NCBI GenBank assembly: GCA_016722505.1
Contig: JADKJH010000007.1
Coordinates: forward strand, 62,001-126,000
DNA from: Holophagaceae bacterium
GTDB lineage: Bacteria > Acidobacteriota > Holophagae > Holophagales > Holophagaceae
Direction of reading: 5' to 3'
Length of the DNA stretch: 64,000 bases
Shown one piece after another: positions 44,051-52,561 of the stretch (the stretch's first letter is position 1; the number at the start of each line of letters is the position of its first letter). The position numbers and the translations under genes were made by a program. The notes below the pieces were generated by a model. It had not been told where the DNA came from, did not search any database, and was given only the letters and a program-made list of their open reading frames with translations.

Positions 44051-44186
44051 ACCACAAAGGCACAAGATGAACCACGAAGACACAAAGACACGAAGAAAAA
44101 TTCTTTATTTAAAGCTTTTGTGTCTTTGTGTCTTTGTGGTGATTTTTTAATTTTTTATATTTGTGGTTCATCTTTGCCTTTGTGGT
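44051..44186. repeat. Nested CACAAAG-type inverted repeats between carboxylase genes
   Basis: Two tiers: outer arms 44051-44075 and 44163-44186, inner arms 44071-44095 and 44116-44140, each pairing over about 23-25 bp with few mismatches. All are built from the words CACAAAG and CACGAAG. Transcribed, it would form a very stable stem between the carboxylase and biotinyl-protein genes and could shift their expression ratio. Confidence 0.8.
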
Positions 44187-44209
44187 GAACCTTTTTTCTT
44201 GGTGGTCGA

Positions 44210-44737
44210 ATGAAACGCACACTCCTCATCGGCAAAGAAACCCACGACGTTGAACTGCTCCGCCAGGATGGAGTGACGACGTTTCTCTGGGATGGCGCGG
44301 CCCAGGCCGTGGATATCGTGGAAGTTGAACCCGGTTGCTGGTCGGTGATCCTGGGTGGCAAGTCCGTGGATGTTCGCCTGGATGCGGCGAAGAATCCCGA
44401 CCCAGATGTCCAGGGTTTCCGCGCCACCCTCTATGACGAACCCTACGAATTCGCGCTGCAAGACCCCCGCAAGGCCCTGCTCGCTGCCGCGGGTGGCGCC
44501 GCAGGATCCGGTGGCACGCTGACAGCCCCCATGCCAGGAAAGGTCGTCAAGCTCCTGGTCAAGGATGGCGACCTCGTCACCGAAGGCCAGCCCCTTCTCA
44601 TCATGGAAGCCATGAAGATGCAGAATGAGCTGAGAGCGAGTTCAGCGGGGAAAGTGTCCAAGATCACGGTACAAGAGGGCGCCACCGTAGAAACGGGTGG
44701 AACACTGATGATCCTTGTGGCGCCCGAAGCAAACTAG
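44210..44737 (+). CDS. Biotinyl-domain protein, carboxylase carrier subunit
   Basis: 175 residues. Residues about 100-172 form the biotinyl domain: TAPMPGKVVKLLVKDGDLV, then ME-AMKM with the biotinylated Lys136, and GATVETGGTLMILV. The N-terminal 95 residues are a beta-rich region (LWDGAAQAVDIVEVEPGCW) as in the BT domain of propionyl-CoA carboxylase alpha rather than the Pro/Ala-rich arm of AccB. It accepts CO2 from the biotin carboxylase upstream and passes it to an unseen carboxyltransferase. Confidence 0.85.
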   Translation: MKRTLLIGKETHDVELLRQDGVTTFLWDGAAQAVDIVEVEPGCWSVILGGKSVDVRLDAAKNPDPDVQGFRATLYDEPYEFALQDPRKALLAAAGGAAGSGGTLTAPMPGKVVKLLVKDGDLVTEGQPLLIMEAMKMQNELRASSAGKVSKITVQEGATVETGGTLMILVAPEAN

Positions 44738-44741
44738 CGGG

Positions 44742-44940
44742 AGGCCTCGTGTATCGGCAACGCCGATACCGAGAGGATGCAGAATGAGTTGAGGGCGGTG
44801 TCCGAAGGAGTCGTGGTGAAAGTCTCAACCTCGGAAGGAGCCACGGTAGAAACGGGTTCGGTGCTCATCACAGTGGGGCCCAAGAGCGCTTGAAAGGGGC
44901 GGTCTCGCGTATCGCAACGCGATACCGAGAGGATGCAGAA
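44742..44940 (+). pseudogene. 3' remnant of a second biotinyl gene between twin hairpins
   Basis: From ATG 44777 to TGA 44893, 38 codons read M-Q-N-E-L-R-A ... EGATVETG ... VGPKSA, clearly homologous to the end of the intact biotinyl protein, starting just after its lysine. It is preceded by the hairpin GTATCGGC-AAC-GCCGATAC (44751-44769) and followed by a near-copy GTATCGC-AAC-GCGATAC (44909-44925). Both hairpins are followed by CGAGAGGATGCAGAA. The remnant lacks the N-terminal domain and the biotinylated Lys, so it cannot function as a carrier. Confidence 0.75.
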
Positions 44941-44990
44941 AAACAGCCCCGGACACCTTCTACATGGGAACATCCGGGGCGTTGCTTTTT
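44939..44990. terminator. Bidirectional Rho-independent terminator
   Basis: Stem GCCCCGGA (44946-44953) / TCCGGGGC (44973-44980). Five T bases (44986-44990) follow on plus, and five A bases (44939-44943) precede it, giving T5 on minus. It ends both the carboxylase operon and the convergent cytochrome gene. Confidence 0.9.
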
Positions 44991-44998
44991 ACGGTCAA

Positions 44999-46384
44999 TC
45001 AATCATCCGAGCCGCCGGATCCTCCACCGGTGGAACTTCTGGTCTTCCACAGGAAACCGTGGGGAAATTTGGCTTGTTGTGGATCCTTGAAACCTGTGTG
45101 GCAGATGGCGCAGGCAGAGGCCTTCTGACCCGAAGCATGTTCCTTGGCGAACTCACGGAAGCCTTCGCCTTTGTTGCTCTCGTGGCAGGCGGCGCAACTT
45201 CCCAAGGCGACTGCCTTGCCCTGGTACTGGATGGCTTGGTAGTTGTCCGTGGGTTGGTTGGTGGGCACCATGGCGTGGGGGCTGCCGTGGCAGGCGGCGC
45301 AAGCTAGGCCGCCGTGGCCCTTCCCATGGCGGTACAGCGTGCTTCCGGTATCCACCTCGGGCACGCCACCATGGCATTTCGCGCAGCTGGGTTCCTGCGC
45401 CCAGGGCACTCGGCCCGCGGCGATGCTGCTGGAAACCTGGCTCATGTCTCCGTGGCACGCGGTACAGTTTCCTGCGGCATTGGTATGGGCAAGGCTTCGG
45501 CTGCATTGGGTCTTGTTCCCAGGATGGCAGTCGTAGCAACTGGCGCCCTTGCTGGCGTGGTATCCATGGATGGCCTGGGATAGGTATTTCCCGGAACTGC
45601 CCGGGCCGCTCTGGCCAAGGGCGGGGCTGCCGTGGCATCCAGCGCAGAGCACAGGCTTGGAGGTCATGAGTTTGGTGTTGTGCCGCCGGTCGTGTTTCTT
45701 AAGGATGTCGTTGAAGGCGTCGGCGCCATGGCACTTGGCGCAGTTGATTTCGTCAGACGTGGGGACCGTGCTCCGAGTCTGTGCGACCACTTTTCCGGTG
45801 CCGTCCTTGATCGTTATTTCGGCTTGTTGGTAGGGGTTCCATTTCCCTGAATCATCCACGGGCACAACCGGGATTCCATCCACTTCGAAGTGGTCGCCCT
45901 TGTTGACCATCTGGCCCGAGAGCCCATTGCTGATGAACGGATCCACCAGGTTCAAACCTTTGTCCTTGGCGAGCGCCACTCCAAACAGCAATTTCGCGTT
46001 ATCCCAGAATTGGCCGTACGTTCCCTTGCCGTAGCTCTTCGTGTTGTTGATGATCCGGTATTGCGCCGTCAGGCCGGTGGTGAGGATATGAGGCGGGTTG
46101 CCGCGTTGGACCACCTGGGCCCATACAGTGTTGTAGGGCGGCAGGATCACCGCGGTGTCATAAGTTGGATTCAGGCAGTGCATTCCAAGATCGTTCCAGG
46201 CGGTGACCATGTAATTGCCCACATTCCCATTGCCGATCTTCACAGAGGCTTCAACAACAGGTGGGGGCGAAGCGCTGGTTTGCGGCGGGGTCTGTCCCGT
46301 AGAACCGCACCCGGACGCGATGCCTGCCAGAAGCAGCACTGCCCCGATGCCAAGGAGTTGGAAAGGATTCCGCTGCAGTCGCAT
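44999..46384 (-). CDS. Octahaem c-type cytochrome lipoprotein
   Basis: About 461 residues from ATG 46384. Lipobox LAGIASGC predicts outer-membrane anchoring. The first half is haem-free (W-N-D-L-G-M-H-C-L-N near residue 65, typical of a family of surface cytochromes). The second half has eight CxxCH haem sites: CAKCH, CAGCH, CYDCH, CTACH, CAKCH, CAACH, CAACH, CAICH, with extra His for bis-His ligation. Likely an extracellular electron-transfer protein, for example to metals, as in Geothrix. Preceded by an AT-rich promoter region. Confidence 0.85.
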   Translation of the reverse strand: MRLQRNPFQLLGIGAVLLLAGIASGCGSTGQTPPQTSASPPPVVEASVKIGNGNVGNYMVTAWNDLGMHCLNPTYDTAVILPPYNTVWAQVVQRGNPPHILTTGLTAQYRIINNTKSYGKGTYGQFWDNAKLLFGVALAKDKGLNLVDPFISNGLSGQMVNKGDHFEVDGIPVVPVDDSGKWNPYQQAEITIKDGTGKVVAQTRSTVPTSDEINCAKCHGADAFNDILKKHDRRHNTKLMTSKPVLCAGCHGSPALGQSGPGSSGKYLSQAIHGYHASKGASCYDCHPGNKTQCSRSLAHTNAAGNCTACHGDMSQVSSSIAAGRVPWAQEPSCAKCHGGVPEVDTGSTLYRHGKGHGGLACAACHGSPHAMVPTNQPTDNYQAIQYQGKAVALGSCAACHESNKGEGFREFAKEHASGQKASACAICHTGFKDPQQAKFPHGFLWKTRSSTGGGSGGSDD

Positions 46385-46682
46385 GTATTCCCCCAAGAGG
46401 TTGTCAAGGAGCCCGATGGGTTCCTTTGATCTATGCCGAGGGCCGGCCCACGATCGACATCGTGCGCTACCGCTCATAGACAACATGCGCCTGATCCTTA
46501 ACGCCACCACACGGAATGGCCGAGGCGGCGGACCGCATTGGCGATGGGGAGGATGGCATGGCTGAATAGTATATATGAATGGTTATATTCGAATAATAAT
46601 ATCTAGCGATAGCGATATATTTAAGACTATGAACATCCGATTCTGCGGAACGCTTCCCGCCCCTGAACGCGTCGCCTGCTGG
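46385..46682. other. AT-rich gap upstream of the cytochrome gene
   Basis: 298 bp without a gene. 46560-46630 is unusually AT-rich for this genome (TATATGAATGGTTATATTCG and similar) and should contain the cytochrome promoter. A loose inverted repeat ATATC/GATAT lies around 46599-46618. No recognised regulator site. Confidence 0.5.
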
Positions 46683-47294
46683 CTACTTCTTTCCGAAAAT
46701 CTTTGGGATACGGTAGGAGCCCGTGAGCGTCACGAACACCGAACTGGAGTGCAGGAATCCGTTGGCGCCGGTGCTATCCAGGCTGATGAAGTTGACCGCC
46801 CCCTCAAAAGCGAAACTCCGGTTGAAGGCATAGCCAAGGCCGAGCCGGACTCCCGGCCTGGCGCTTTGGCTGCGCTGCTCATAGGCGTCTGGCTCTGGAT
46901 AGTTGGGGGGCGCCACCTGGATGCGGCCGCTGACAAAGTTGAGGCTCAGGCCAGCGCTGCCATAGAGGGTTTCGGAGCCCTTTTTTGAAAAGGTGTGAAC
47001 CCAGTCGGCACCGAGCTGGAGATCGCTGAAGGGTTCATCCACAGCGAAACGCAGGGCTGCCCGGATGGCCCCCGGCCCCTTGGGAAACACCAAGGCGCCT
47101 TCGAGCGCCAAGGGGAATTTGGTGACTAGGCCGGTGCCGCCTGTGGTGTCCCGCTGGCTTTTCCAGTCATGGTCCAGGCTGGTGGCCAATCCCGCGTCCA
47201 GATGCAGGTCCGCATCCTGGGCCCGCATGGGAAGCGTGGGAAGCAGGGGAAACATGGCCGCGAGTGCGATGAAAAGGCGACGAGAGCGTTTCAT
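46683..47294 (-). CDS. Small outer-membrane beta-barrel protein
   Basis: 203 residues. Signal peptide LLPTLPMRAQDADLHLDAGL, then alternating strands with aromatic girdles (LALEGALVFPKGPGAIRAAL, GSAGLSLNFVSG, VRLGLGYAFNRSFAFEGAV), and a terminal SSVFVTLTGSYRIPKIFGKK. Fits an 8-stranded OmpW/OmpA-like barrel. Overlaps the YCII gene by 4 bp (ATGA). Function unknown. Confidence 0.75.
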   Translation of the reverse strand: MKRSRRLFIALAAMFPLLPTLPMRAQDADLHLDAGLATSLDHDWKSQRDTTGGTGLVTKFPLALEGALVFPKGPGAIRAALRFAVDEPFSDLQLGADWVHTFSKKGSETLYGSAGLSLNFVSGRIQVAPPNYPEPDAYEQRSQSARPGVRLGLGYAFNRSFAFEGAVNFISLDSTGANGFLHSSSVFVTLTGSYRIPKIFGKK

Positions 47295-47584
47295 AGCTTT
47301 TCCAATCCTTCAATCCCGATGGTGGGGGCCCAGGGCATGAGCTCGTATTGGGCCATGCCTGCCTTCGTGAACGGGTCATCGTCGCGGATGCGGTCCAGGG
47401 AGGCCTGGACGGAATCATCGGGAATCCTCAAGAGTAGAGCTCCGCCGCTCCTGGGATCGAATGGTCCCGAGGCCAGCAGCAGACCCTGATCCTTCAACGT
47501 GCGCAGGTAGGCCCGATGTTGGTCCACGATCGTCAAAACCTCGTCAAGGGGCTTCCGGTAACGAAGGATGGCAAGGGCGTACAT
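47291..47584 (-). CDS. YCII-family protein
   Basis: 97 residues from ATG 47584 with GGAG seven bases upstream; the upstream open frame is noise. YALAILRYRKPLDEVLTIVD, HRAYLRTLKDQGLLLASGPF and IPDDSVQASLDRIRDDDPF match YciI, a small ferredoxin-like fold with a conserved His/Asp pair. Biochemical role is unsettled; some relatives resemble dehalogenase-type enzymes. First gene of a two-gene operon with the barrel protein. Confidence 0.82.
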   Translation of the reverse strand: MYALAILRYRKPLDEVLTIVDQHRAYLRTLKDQGLLLASGPFDPRSGGALLLRIPDDSVQASLDRIRDDDPFTKAGMAQYELMPWAPTIGIEGLEKL

Positions 47585-47737
47585 CAAGGCTCCGAGAAGG
47601 TCGAATGCCCAGCTAACCACGGATCTGGCCGGACCTGAAGGGGGGATCCTTCGGAGTGGATGGGATGGGGGAAATATCCCAGTTTTGCGTCGAACGAGAT
47701 TACCCTCATCCTGATTCCTCCCCTTCAGACCCTGTCC

Positions 47738-50700
47738 ATGCGCGAATTCCTCGAACACATCGCTCTGTTGTTCCGCCGCCTGATGTGCTTGGCGGCGGTG
47801 CTGGGATTCGGCTCGGCGCTGCATGGGCAACCCATGGCTTTCAGGCACTTCGACGGGCGCGATGGCCTGCCCCAAAGCCAGGTGAGGGCGTTGCTGGAAG
47901 ACCGCCGCGGATTTCTGTGGGTTGGAACCCAAGGCGGTGTCGCGCGACTGGGCGCTTCTGGCTTTAAAAGCTTCGGCCTAGCCCAAGGCTTGGGCGCTGG
48001 ACAGGTAACGGCTTTGCTGGAGGATCGGGAAGGGGCCATTTGGGTGGCCCAGGTTGACGCCAGCCTCGCGCGGATCCGGGGGAGCCAGGTACAGACCTTC
48101 GGGCCAGCAGATGGCCTTCCAGCAATGAATTCCTATTGTCTGGCGGAGGATGATTCGGGAGCCGTGCTGGTGGGAACCAGGGGAGGGCTCCACCGCTGGA
48201 ATGGAAGCACCTTCCAGCCAGTGGAATTGGGCGCATGGCCCAACGAACCCATCTATGGGATCGCCAAGGCCAAGGGCGGATTCTGGTTGAGCACACGGAA
48301 AGGCCGGGTGGGTTTCTGGGATGGCCGCCGCTTGAAGGAAGAATCCCTTCCCAAGGAAGTGGCCGAACGGGAGGTCTGGAAAATCGTCTTGGATCCAGAA
48401 GGAAGGCCTTGCGCGCTCACGCGCCCTGGTCTTTACAGAAAAGAGGAAAGCGCCTGGGTGCCGGTCCCGTTAAAGGGCTACAACGGGGTTCCCAAGCTCC
48501 AGGATTTGAATTTTGACCGGGAGGGTGCCCTCGTGGTCGGACTGGGTGATGATGGGCTTTGGATCCAGTCACCCAGCGGATCCAGCCGATGGTGGACCGC
48601 CAAAGACGGACTCCCCGAAGAGCACATCAATCTGGCCTACCGGGACCACCAAGGCATTCTCTGGGTGGGCTCCGACGGCGCCGGTCTTTATGCCCTTGCC
48701 GTGCCAGGCCTTCACGCCATCAAGGCCCTGGCTCCTTTCGAGCTTGGCGCCGTGCTGGCCATCGAACCGCTACCCGGTGTCGGCACTTTTTTGGGCACAA
48801 GCCGCGGCCTTTACTTGTGGGTGGAAGGCAAGGGCTTGACCACCCGCTGGACCATCAAAGATGGGCTTCCATCCAACGAAATCTGGAGCCTTTACCCTGA
48901 TGGCAGCGGCGGCCTCTGGCTGGGCAGCGCCAAGGGAATGGGACGATGGAAAAACGGTCGCGTGCAGTCCGGAAAAATTCTCGGAGACGCACGTGTTTTC
49001 CAGGTCCTCGCTTGGCACGGCCTGCTCATGGTCGGCACCGACCGCGGGCTGGTGGAGATGGATCTGTCCGGCCAGGTAAAACGAACCTTCGAGATGCCCA
49101 AGGAGGCTGGCGTCAATGATGCCTACGTGCTTGGCAAGGATGGGGACAGTGTCCTGGTGGGCTGTTCCAAGGGGCTTTACCGGTTCGATGGACAGCGCCT
49201 GGAGCGGGCTTTTCCGGACTCGCCCTTCGACAACGTAAGTGTTTTGGCCCTTCACCGGGATGCCAAGGATCTGCTCTCGGTCGGCACGGTGCAAGGCCTC
49301 TATCGGCATGAACCGGGCCGCTGGGTGCGGACCGGAATTCAAGAAGGCCTGCCAGACGCAAACATCTACTTTGTTGGCGATGGCGGCCAGGGGCGCACGG
49401 CCATCGGCCACGGCAAGGGCGTCACGGTCGTCGGGAACGATGGCCACATGCTTCATCTGAATCAATCGATCGGTCTGCTCTCTGATGAAACGAACCAGGG
49501 CTCCGTGCGCCTGGATGATATGGGCCGGCTTTGGTTCGGCATGATCAATGGGGTGTGCATCCTGGATACGCGGGAACCGCTCCGGCTCCCGGAAATGCCC
49601 ACGCCGCAGGTGCTCGAAGCCTCTTGGCCGGGGGGGCGGAGCCATCTTCCAACCCAAATCGAGCTGCCTCCGCGGCGCGATTTCCTTGAATTCAATTTTG
49701 AGCTGGGGATGCCAATCTCCACCCATGCGCCCATCTACGAAGTCCAGATGGAAGGGCTGACGGGAGATTGGCAACGTATCAACGAAGGCAACACGGTCCG
49801 CTATGAGAGGCTGGCCGCCGGTTCGTATCGTTTCCGCCTGCGGGCCAGCCAGGACGGCTCAAAATGGGTCGAAGGGCCATCCGTCGGTTTGAAGATCCGC
49901 CCCACCTGGCTTGAACATCCGTTGGGACAAGTTGCCATGGCGCTTCTAGGCCTGGTTGTGTTGGGCGCCGTCATCCAATGGCGGACCCTGCGCCTGCGAA
50001 AACTGGCGAAGATCCTTGAATTCCAGGTGGGTGAGCGAACCCGCTCCCTCAACCAGCAAAATCAAGAGCTTGAAGCCGCCCATGAACAGGTGAAGCAGAT
50101 CCTTGAGTCGAAGGTCGTGTTCACGCGCATGGTGGTGCATGACCTGCGCTCTCCCATCACGACCATCAATCTGCTGGCGGACCAGATGGGGACCGAGGCC
50201 GGGGACCGCGGCGAAACTCCACCCGTTCAACTTGAGATCATCGCCAAGGAGGCGGAGCGGTTGGATGAGCTGCTGCGGAGGCTCCTGGACCAGTCCCGCA
50301 GCGAGGCCGTGGATCAGACGCTGCACATGGTCCGTTCGGCTCCCCATCAACTCCTGGATGGGATGGAAGACGCGTTGCGCTTGAAGGCGGAATGGGCGGG
50401 GCTGCATTTTTCCTGGGAGGTGCAGCCGCTGGATGGCCAAGTGTTGGCCGATGCCCTCGCCGTCCAGCAGATCCTTCTTAATTTATTCGGCAATGCGCTC
50501 AAGGTCACGGGACCTGGAGGCAGCGTGGGCGTGCGGTCCAGCGTGAAGGGAGAGCGCTGGGTCATGGAAATCTGGGATACGGGCCGCGGTTTTGACGCGG
50601 GGGAAATGGAGCGGCTTTTCCAGCCCTTCACCCAGGTGGAGATTGGCGATATCGGCCGAGGTTGGGGCCTGGGCCTGAGCATTGTCAAAAGCCTGGTGGA

Positions 50701-50782
50701 TGCTCATGGAGCCAGCATCACAGTGGAAAGCAAACCTGGCCACGGCACCACCTTCCGCATCGCCTTCGTGCTGCTGGCGTGA
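47738..50782 (+). CDS. Two-component sensor kinase with double propeller and Y_Y_Y domain
   Basis: About 1014 residues from ATG 47738. Signal or anchor MREFLEHIALLFRRLMCLAAVL, then about a dozen propeller motifs (HFDGRDGLPQSQVRALLEDR, GLPEEHINLAYRDHQGILWV, GLPSNEIWSLYPDGSGGLWL) making a large sensor, a Y_Y_Y domain (ISTHAPIYEVQMEGLTGDWQ), one membrane helix, coiled coil, HisKA with His in VVHDLRSPITTIN near 800, and HATPase (NLFGNALKVTG, WGLGLSIVKSLVDAHG). No receiver or HTH follows, unlike Bacteroides hybrid regulators. An alternative start is 47660. Confidence 0.9.
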   Translation: MREFLEHIALLFRRLMCLAAVLGFGSALHGQPMAFRHFDGRDGLPQSQVRALLEDRRGFLWVGTQGGVARLGASGFKSFGLAQGLGAGQVTALLEDREGAIWVAQVDASLARIRGSQVQTFGPADGLPAMNSYCLAEDDSGAVLVGTRGGLHRWNGSTFQPVELGAWPNEPIYGIAKAKGGFWLSTRKGRVGFWDGRRLKEESLPKEVAEREVWKIVLDPEGRPCALTRPGLYRKEESAWVPVPLKGYNGVPKLQDLNFDREGALVVGLGDDGLWIQSPSGSSRWWTAKDGLPEEHINLAYRDHQGILWVGSDGAGLYALAVPGLHAIKALAPFELGAVLAIEPLPGVGTFLGTSRGLYLWVEGKGLTTRWTIKDGLPSNEIWSLYPDGSGGLWLGSAKGMGRWKNGRVQSGKILGDARVFQVLAWHGLLMVGTDRGLVEMDLSGQVKRTFEMPKEAGVNDAYVLGKDGDSVLVGCSKGLYRFDGQRLERAFPDSPFDNVSVLALHRDAKDLLSVGTVQGLYRHEPGRWVRTGIQEGLPDANIYFVGDGGQGRTAIGHGKGVTVVGNDGHMLHLNQSIGLLSDETNQGSVRLDDMGRLWFGMINGVCILDTREPLRLPEMPTPQVLEASWPGGRSHLPTQIELPPRRDFLEFNFELGMPISTHAPIYEVQMEGLTGDWQRINEGNTVRYERLAAGSYRFRLRASQDGSKWVEGPSVGLKIRPTWLEHPLGQVAMALLGLVVLGAVIQWRTLRLRKLAKILEFQVGERTRSLNQQNQELEAAHEQVKQILESKVVFTRMVVHDLRSPITTINLLADQMGTEAGDRGETPPVQLEIIAKEAERLDELLRRLLDQSRSEAVDQTLHMVRSAPHQLLDGMEDALRLKAEWAGLHFSWEVQPLDGQVLADALAVQQILLNLFGNALKVTGPGGSVGVRSSVKGERWVMEIWDTGRGFDAGEMERLFQPFTQVEIGDIGRGWGLGLSIVKSLVDAHGASITVESKPGHGTTFRIAFVLLA

Positions 50783-50787
50783 AGGTA

Positions 50788-50852
50788 GCCACGAAGCCAC
50801 ACGAAGCACACGAATAAAAAGCCTTCGTATCCTGTTAGCGTCCCTTCGTGGC
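50788..50852. terminator. CACGAAG-word hairpin between convergent genes
   Basis: GCCACGAAG (50788-50796) pairs with CTTCGTGGC (50844-50852). The interior repeats the word CACGAAG (CACACGAAG, CACACGAA). It separates the sensor kinase stop from the carbamate kinase stop, so a shared terminator or 3'-end structure is likely. Confidence 0.6.
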
Positions 50853-50875
50853 TGAATTCATTTAACGACTAGCTC

Positions 50876-51823
50876 TCAACTTCGCGTGATGCGCGTGCCC
50901 ACTGTCGCCGGGTCTTCATGCTTCAGGGCTTCGGCGGTGGTGATGAGGACCTCGTGTCCGCCGGCCTCGATGAAGGACAGCGCGCTTTCGATCTTGGGGC
51001 CCATGGAACCCGCCGGAAACTGGCCGTCGGCAAGGTGCGCCTTGGCTTCCGCCGCGCTCATGCGGTCCACCCATCGTTGCGAGGGTTTGCCGAAATCCAG
51101 CGCCACTTTGGGAACGCCCGTAAGGATGATGTAGAGTTCGGCGCCAAGATTGGCCGCCAGCAGGGCGCTCAAGCGGTCCTTGTCGATGACTGCTTCCACC
51201 CCCACCAACAGTCCCGACGCATCGCGGATCACGGGGATGCCGCCGCCGCCGCCTGCTATGACGCAGTGCCCGCTTTCCAGCAGGGTTTTGATGCCGCCCA
51301 GCTGCACGATTTCAATGGGATTGGGCGAGGGCACCACTTTGCGCCAGCCACGGCCGCTGTCTTCTTTCATCTTCCATCGCTTTTGCCGCATGAGTTCCAG
51401 CGCCCGGAACTCAGGGTAGAAAGGTCCGATGGGTTTGGTGGGATTTTCAAAGCCGGGATCGGACTTGTCCACCACCACTTCCGTCAGGATGGTCGTCACT
51501 GGCGCGTCGAGCTTTTCGTAATGCAGGCGGTTCATGAGCATGCGTTCCAGCATGTAACCCATGGAGCCTTGGGTCATGCTTACGGCGATGTCCAGGTTGT
51601 AGGGGGGAATCTGGTTGGATGCGGATTCCTGCTGGATGAGCAGGTTGCCCACTTGCGGGCCGTTGCCATGCACCACGCAAAGCGAGTAGCCCTGGGCCAC
51701 CACGCGGGCCAGCATCTCCGCGCAGTCCCTGGCGTTCTCCAGCTGTTCCTCTTGCAATCCCCGCTCGTCTTCTTTCAGCAAAGCGTTTCCGCCGATGGCG
51801 AGCAGAGCGATTTTTCGGGACAT
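50876..51823 (-). CDS. arcC: Carbamate kinase
   Basis: 315 residues, standard length. LLAIGGNALL, VVHGNGPQVGNLL, ILTEVVVD, CVIAGGGGGIPVIRD and VIDKDRLSALLAANLGAE are the expected amino-acid-kinase motifs. It makes ATP from carbamoyl phosphate (catabolic) or the reverse. No arginine deiminase or ornithine carbamoyltransferase gene is adjacent, so the pathway here is not resolved. Confidence 0.93.
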   Translation of the reverse strand: MSRKIALLAIGGNALLKEDERGLQEEQLENARDCAEMLARVVAQGYSLCVVHGNGPQVGNLLIQQESASNQIPPYNLDIAVSMTQGSMGYMLERMLMNRLHYEKLDAPVTTILTEVVVDKSDPGFENPTKPIGPFYPEFRALELMRQKRWKMKEDSGRGWRKVVPSPNPIEIVQLGGIKTLLESGHCVIAGGGGGIPVIRDASGLLVGVEAVIDKDRLSALLAANLGAELYIILTGVPKVALDFGKPSQRWVDRMSAAEAKAHLADGQFPAGSMGPKIESALSFIEAGGHEVLITTAEALKHEDPATVGTRITRS

Positions 51824-51889
51824 GATGCGCTTTCAGCAAAAACAAAAAGTTTATCGCATAGGTTGTCCCTTTCCCAGGTTTCTTCGGTT

Positions 51890-52162
51890 TCAGCCCCTGA
51901 GATCGCTCGCGGCATCTTTGACGCCGCGCTTGAGATCCGTGGCGGCATGGGCGGTGCGGTCCTTCATCGTCTCCCAGGCTTCTTCGGCCTCGTCCGCCAG
52001 TTCTCCGGCTTTGCGGCGGGCCTTGCGGCCAAGGGCTTTCAGATCGTTCCGGACCTCCGCGCCTGTCTTGGGTGTCGTGAGGCCCACCACCAAGGCGCCC
52101 AACGCTGCCCCGGCGAGGAAGGTCAGCAGCAGTGTGCTTCCAGAATTATTGTCCTGGCTCAT
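51890..52162 (-). CDS. YtxH-domain membrane protein
   Basis: 90 residues. One membrane helix (LLLTFLAGAALGALVVGLTT) after a short tail, then a Lys/Arg/Ala-rich amphipathic helix (ALGRKARRKAGELADEAEEA), the YtxH pattern. Usually associated with stress or envelope stability. Starts 4 bp after the DUF948 gene. Confidence 0.82.
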   Translation of the reverse strand: MSQDNNSGSTLLLTFLAGAALGALVVGLTTPKTGAEVRNDLKALGRKARRKAGELADEAEEAWETMKDRTAHAATDLKRGVKDAASDLRG

Positions 52163-52165
52163 GGC

Positions 52166-52561
52166 CTACTCCTTTTCTTCTCCGTGAAGGTGTCGTGGGC
52201 TTCTGAAGGCTGCAAGCACGGGACCGAGCAGCCCCAGAAGGCTCCCGAGATTCCGGGAGACGGATTCCATACCCCCTTGGAACTGGATTTGAAGTTCGTT
52301 CAACATGCGGCCCAGGTTGCCTGCGGAGTGGGTGATGCCAGCGATCTCGTCCAGCGAGAGCTGAATCGAATCCGCCAAGTGATCCATCCGCAGCCGCGAG
52401 GCGTGGGCATCGTCAGATATCCGGGAAAGATCCTTTTGCGCTCCCCGCAGGAACATATCCAGGCTTCGGGCGGCGCGGCCCACATAGAAGGCCGCCGAAA
52501 GCAGCCCTGCGGTCATGGCCAACAGCACCACGATGATGGTGATCTGGAGTGCGATGGACAT
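52166..52561 (-). CDS. DUF948-like membrane protein
   Basis: 131 residues. N-terminal membrane helix (LQITIIVVLLAMTAGLLSAA) and a cytoplasmic or periplasmic coiled coil (SRISDDAHASRLRMDHLADS), matching DUF948 proteins that commonly precede a YtxH gene as here. Function unknown. Confidence 0.75.
   Translation of the reverse strand: MSIALQITIIVVLLAMTAGLLSAAFYVGRAARSLDMFLRGAQKDLSRISDDAHASRLRMDHLADSIQLSLDEIAGITHSAGNLGRMLNELQIQFQGGMESVSRNLGSLLGLLGPVLAAFRSPRHLHGEEKE

Noticed and set aside
42739..44091. A 450-codon open frame antisense to the biotin carboxylase
   Set aside because: High GC gives long open antisense frames; the product has no recognisable domain and the sense gene is fully conserved.
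48770..49774. A 334-codon frame antisense to the sensor kinase propeller
   Set aside because: A by-product of biased codon use in the propeller repeats.
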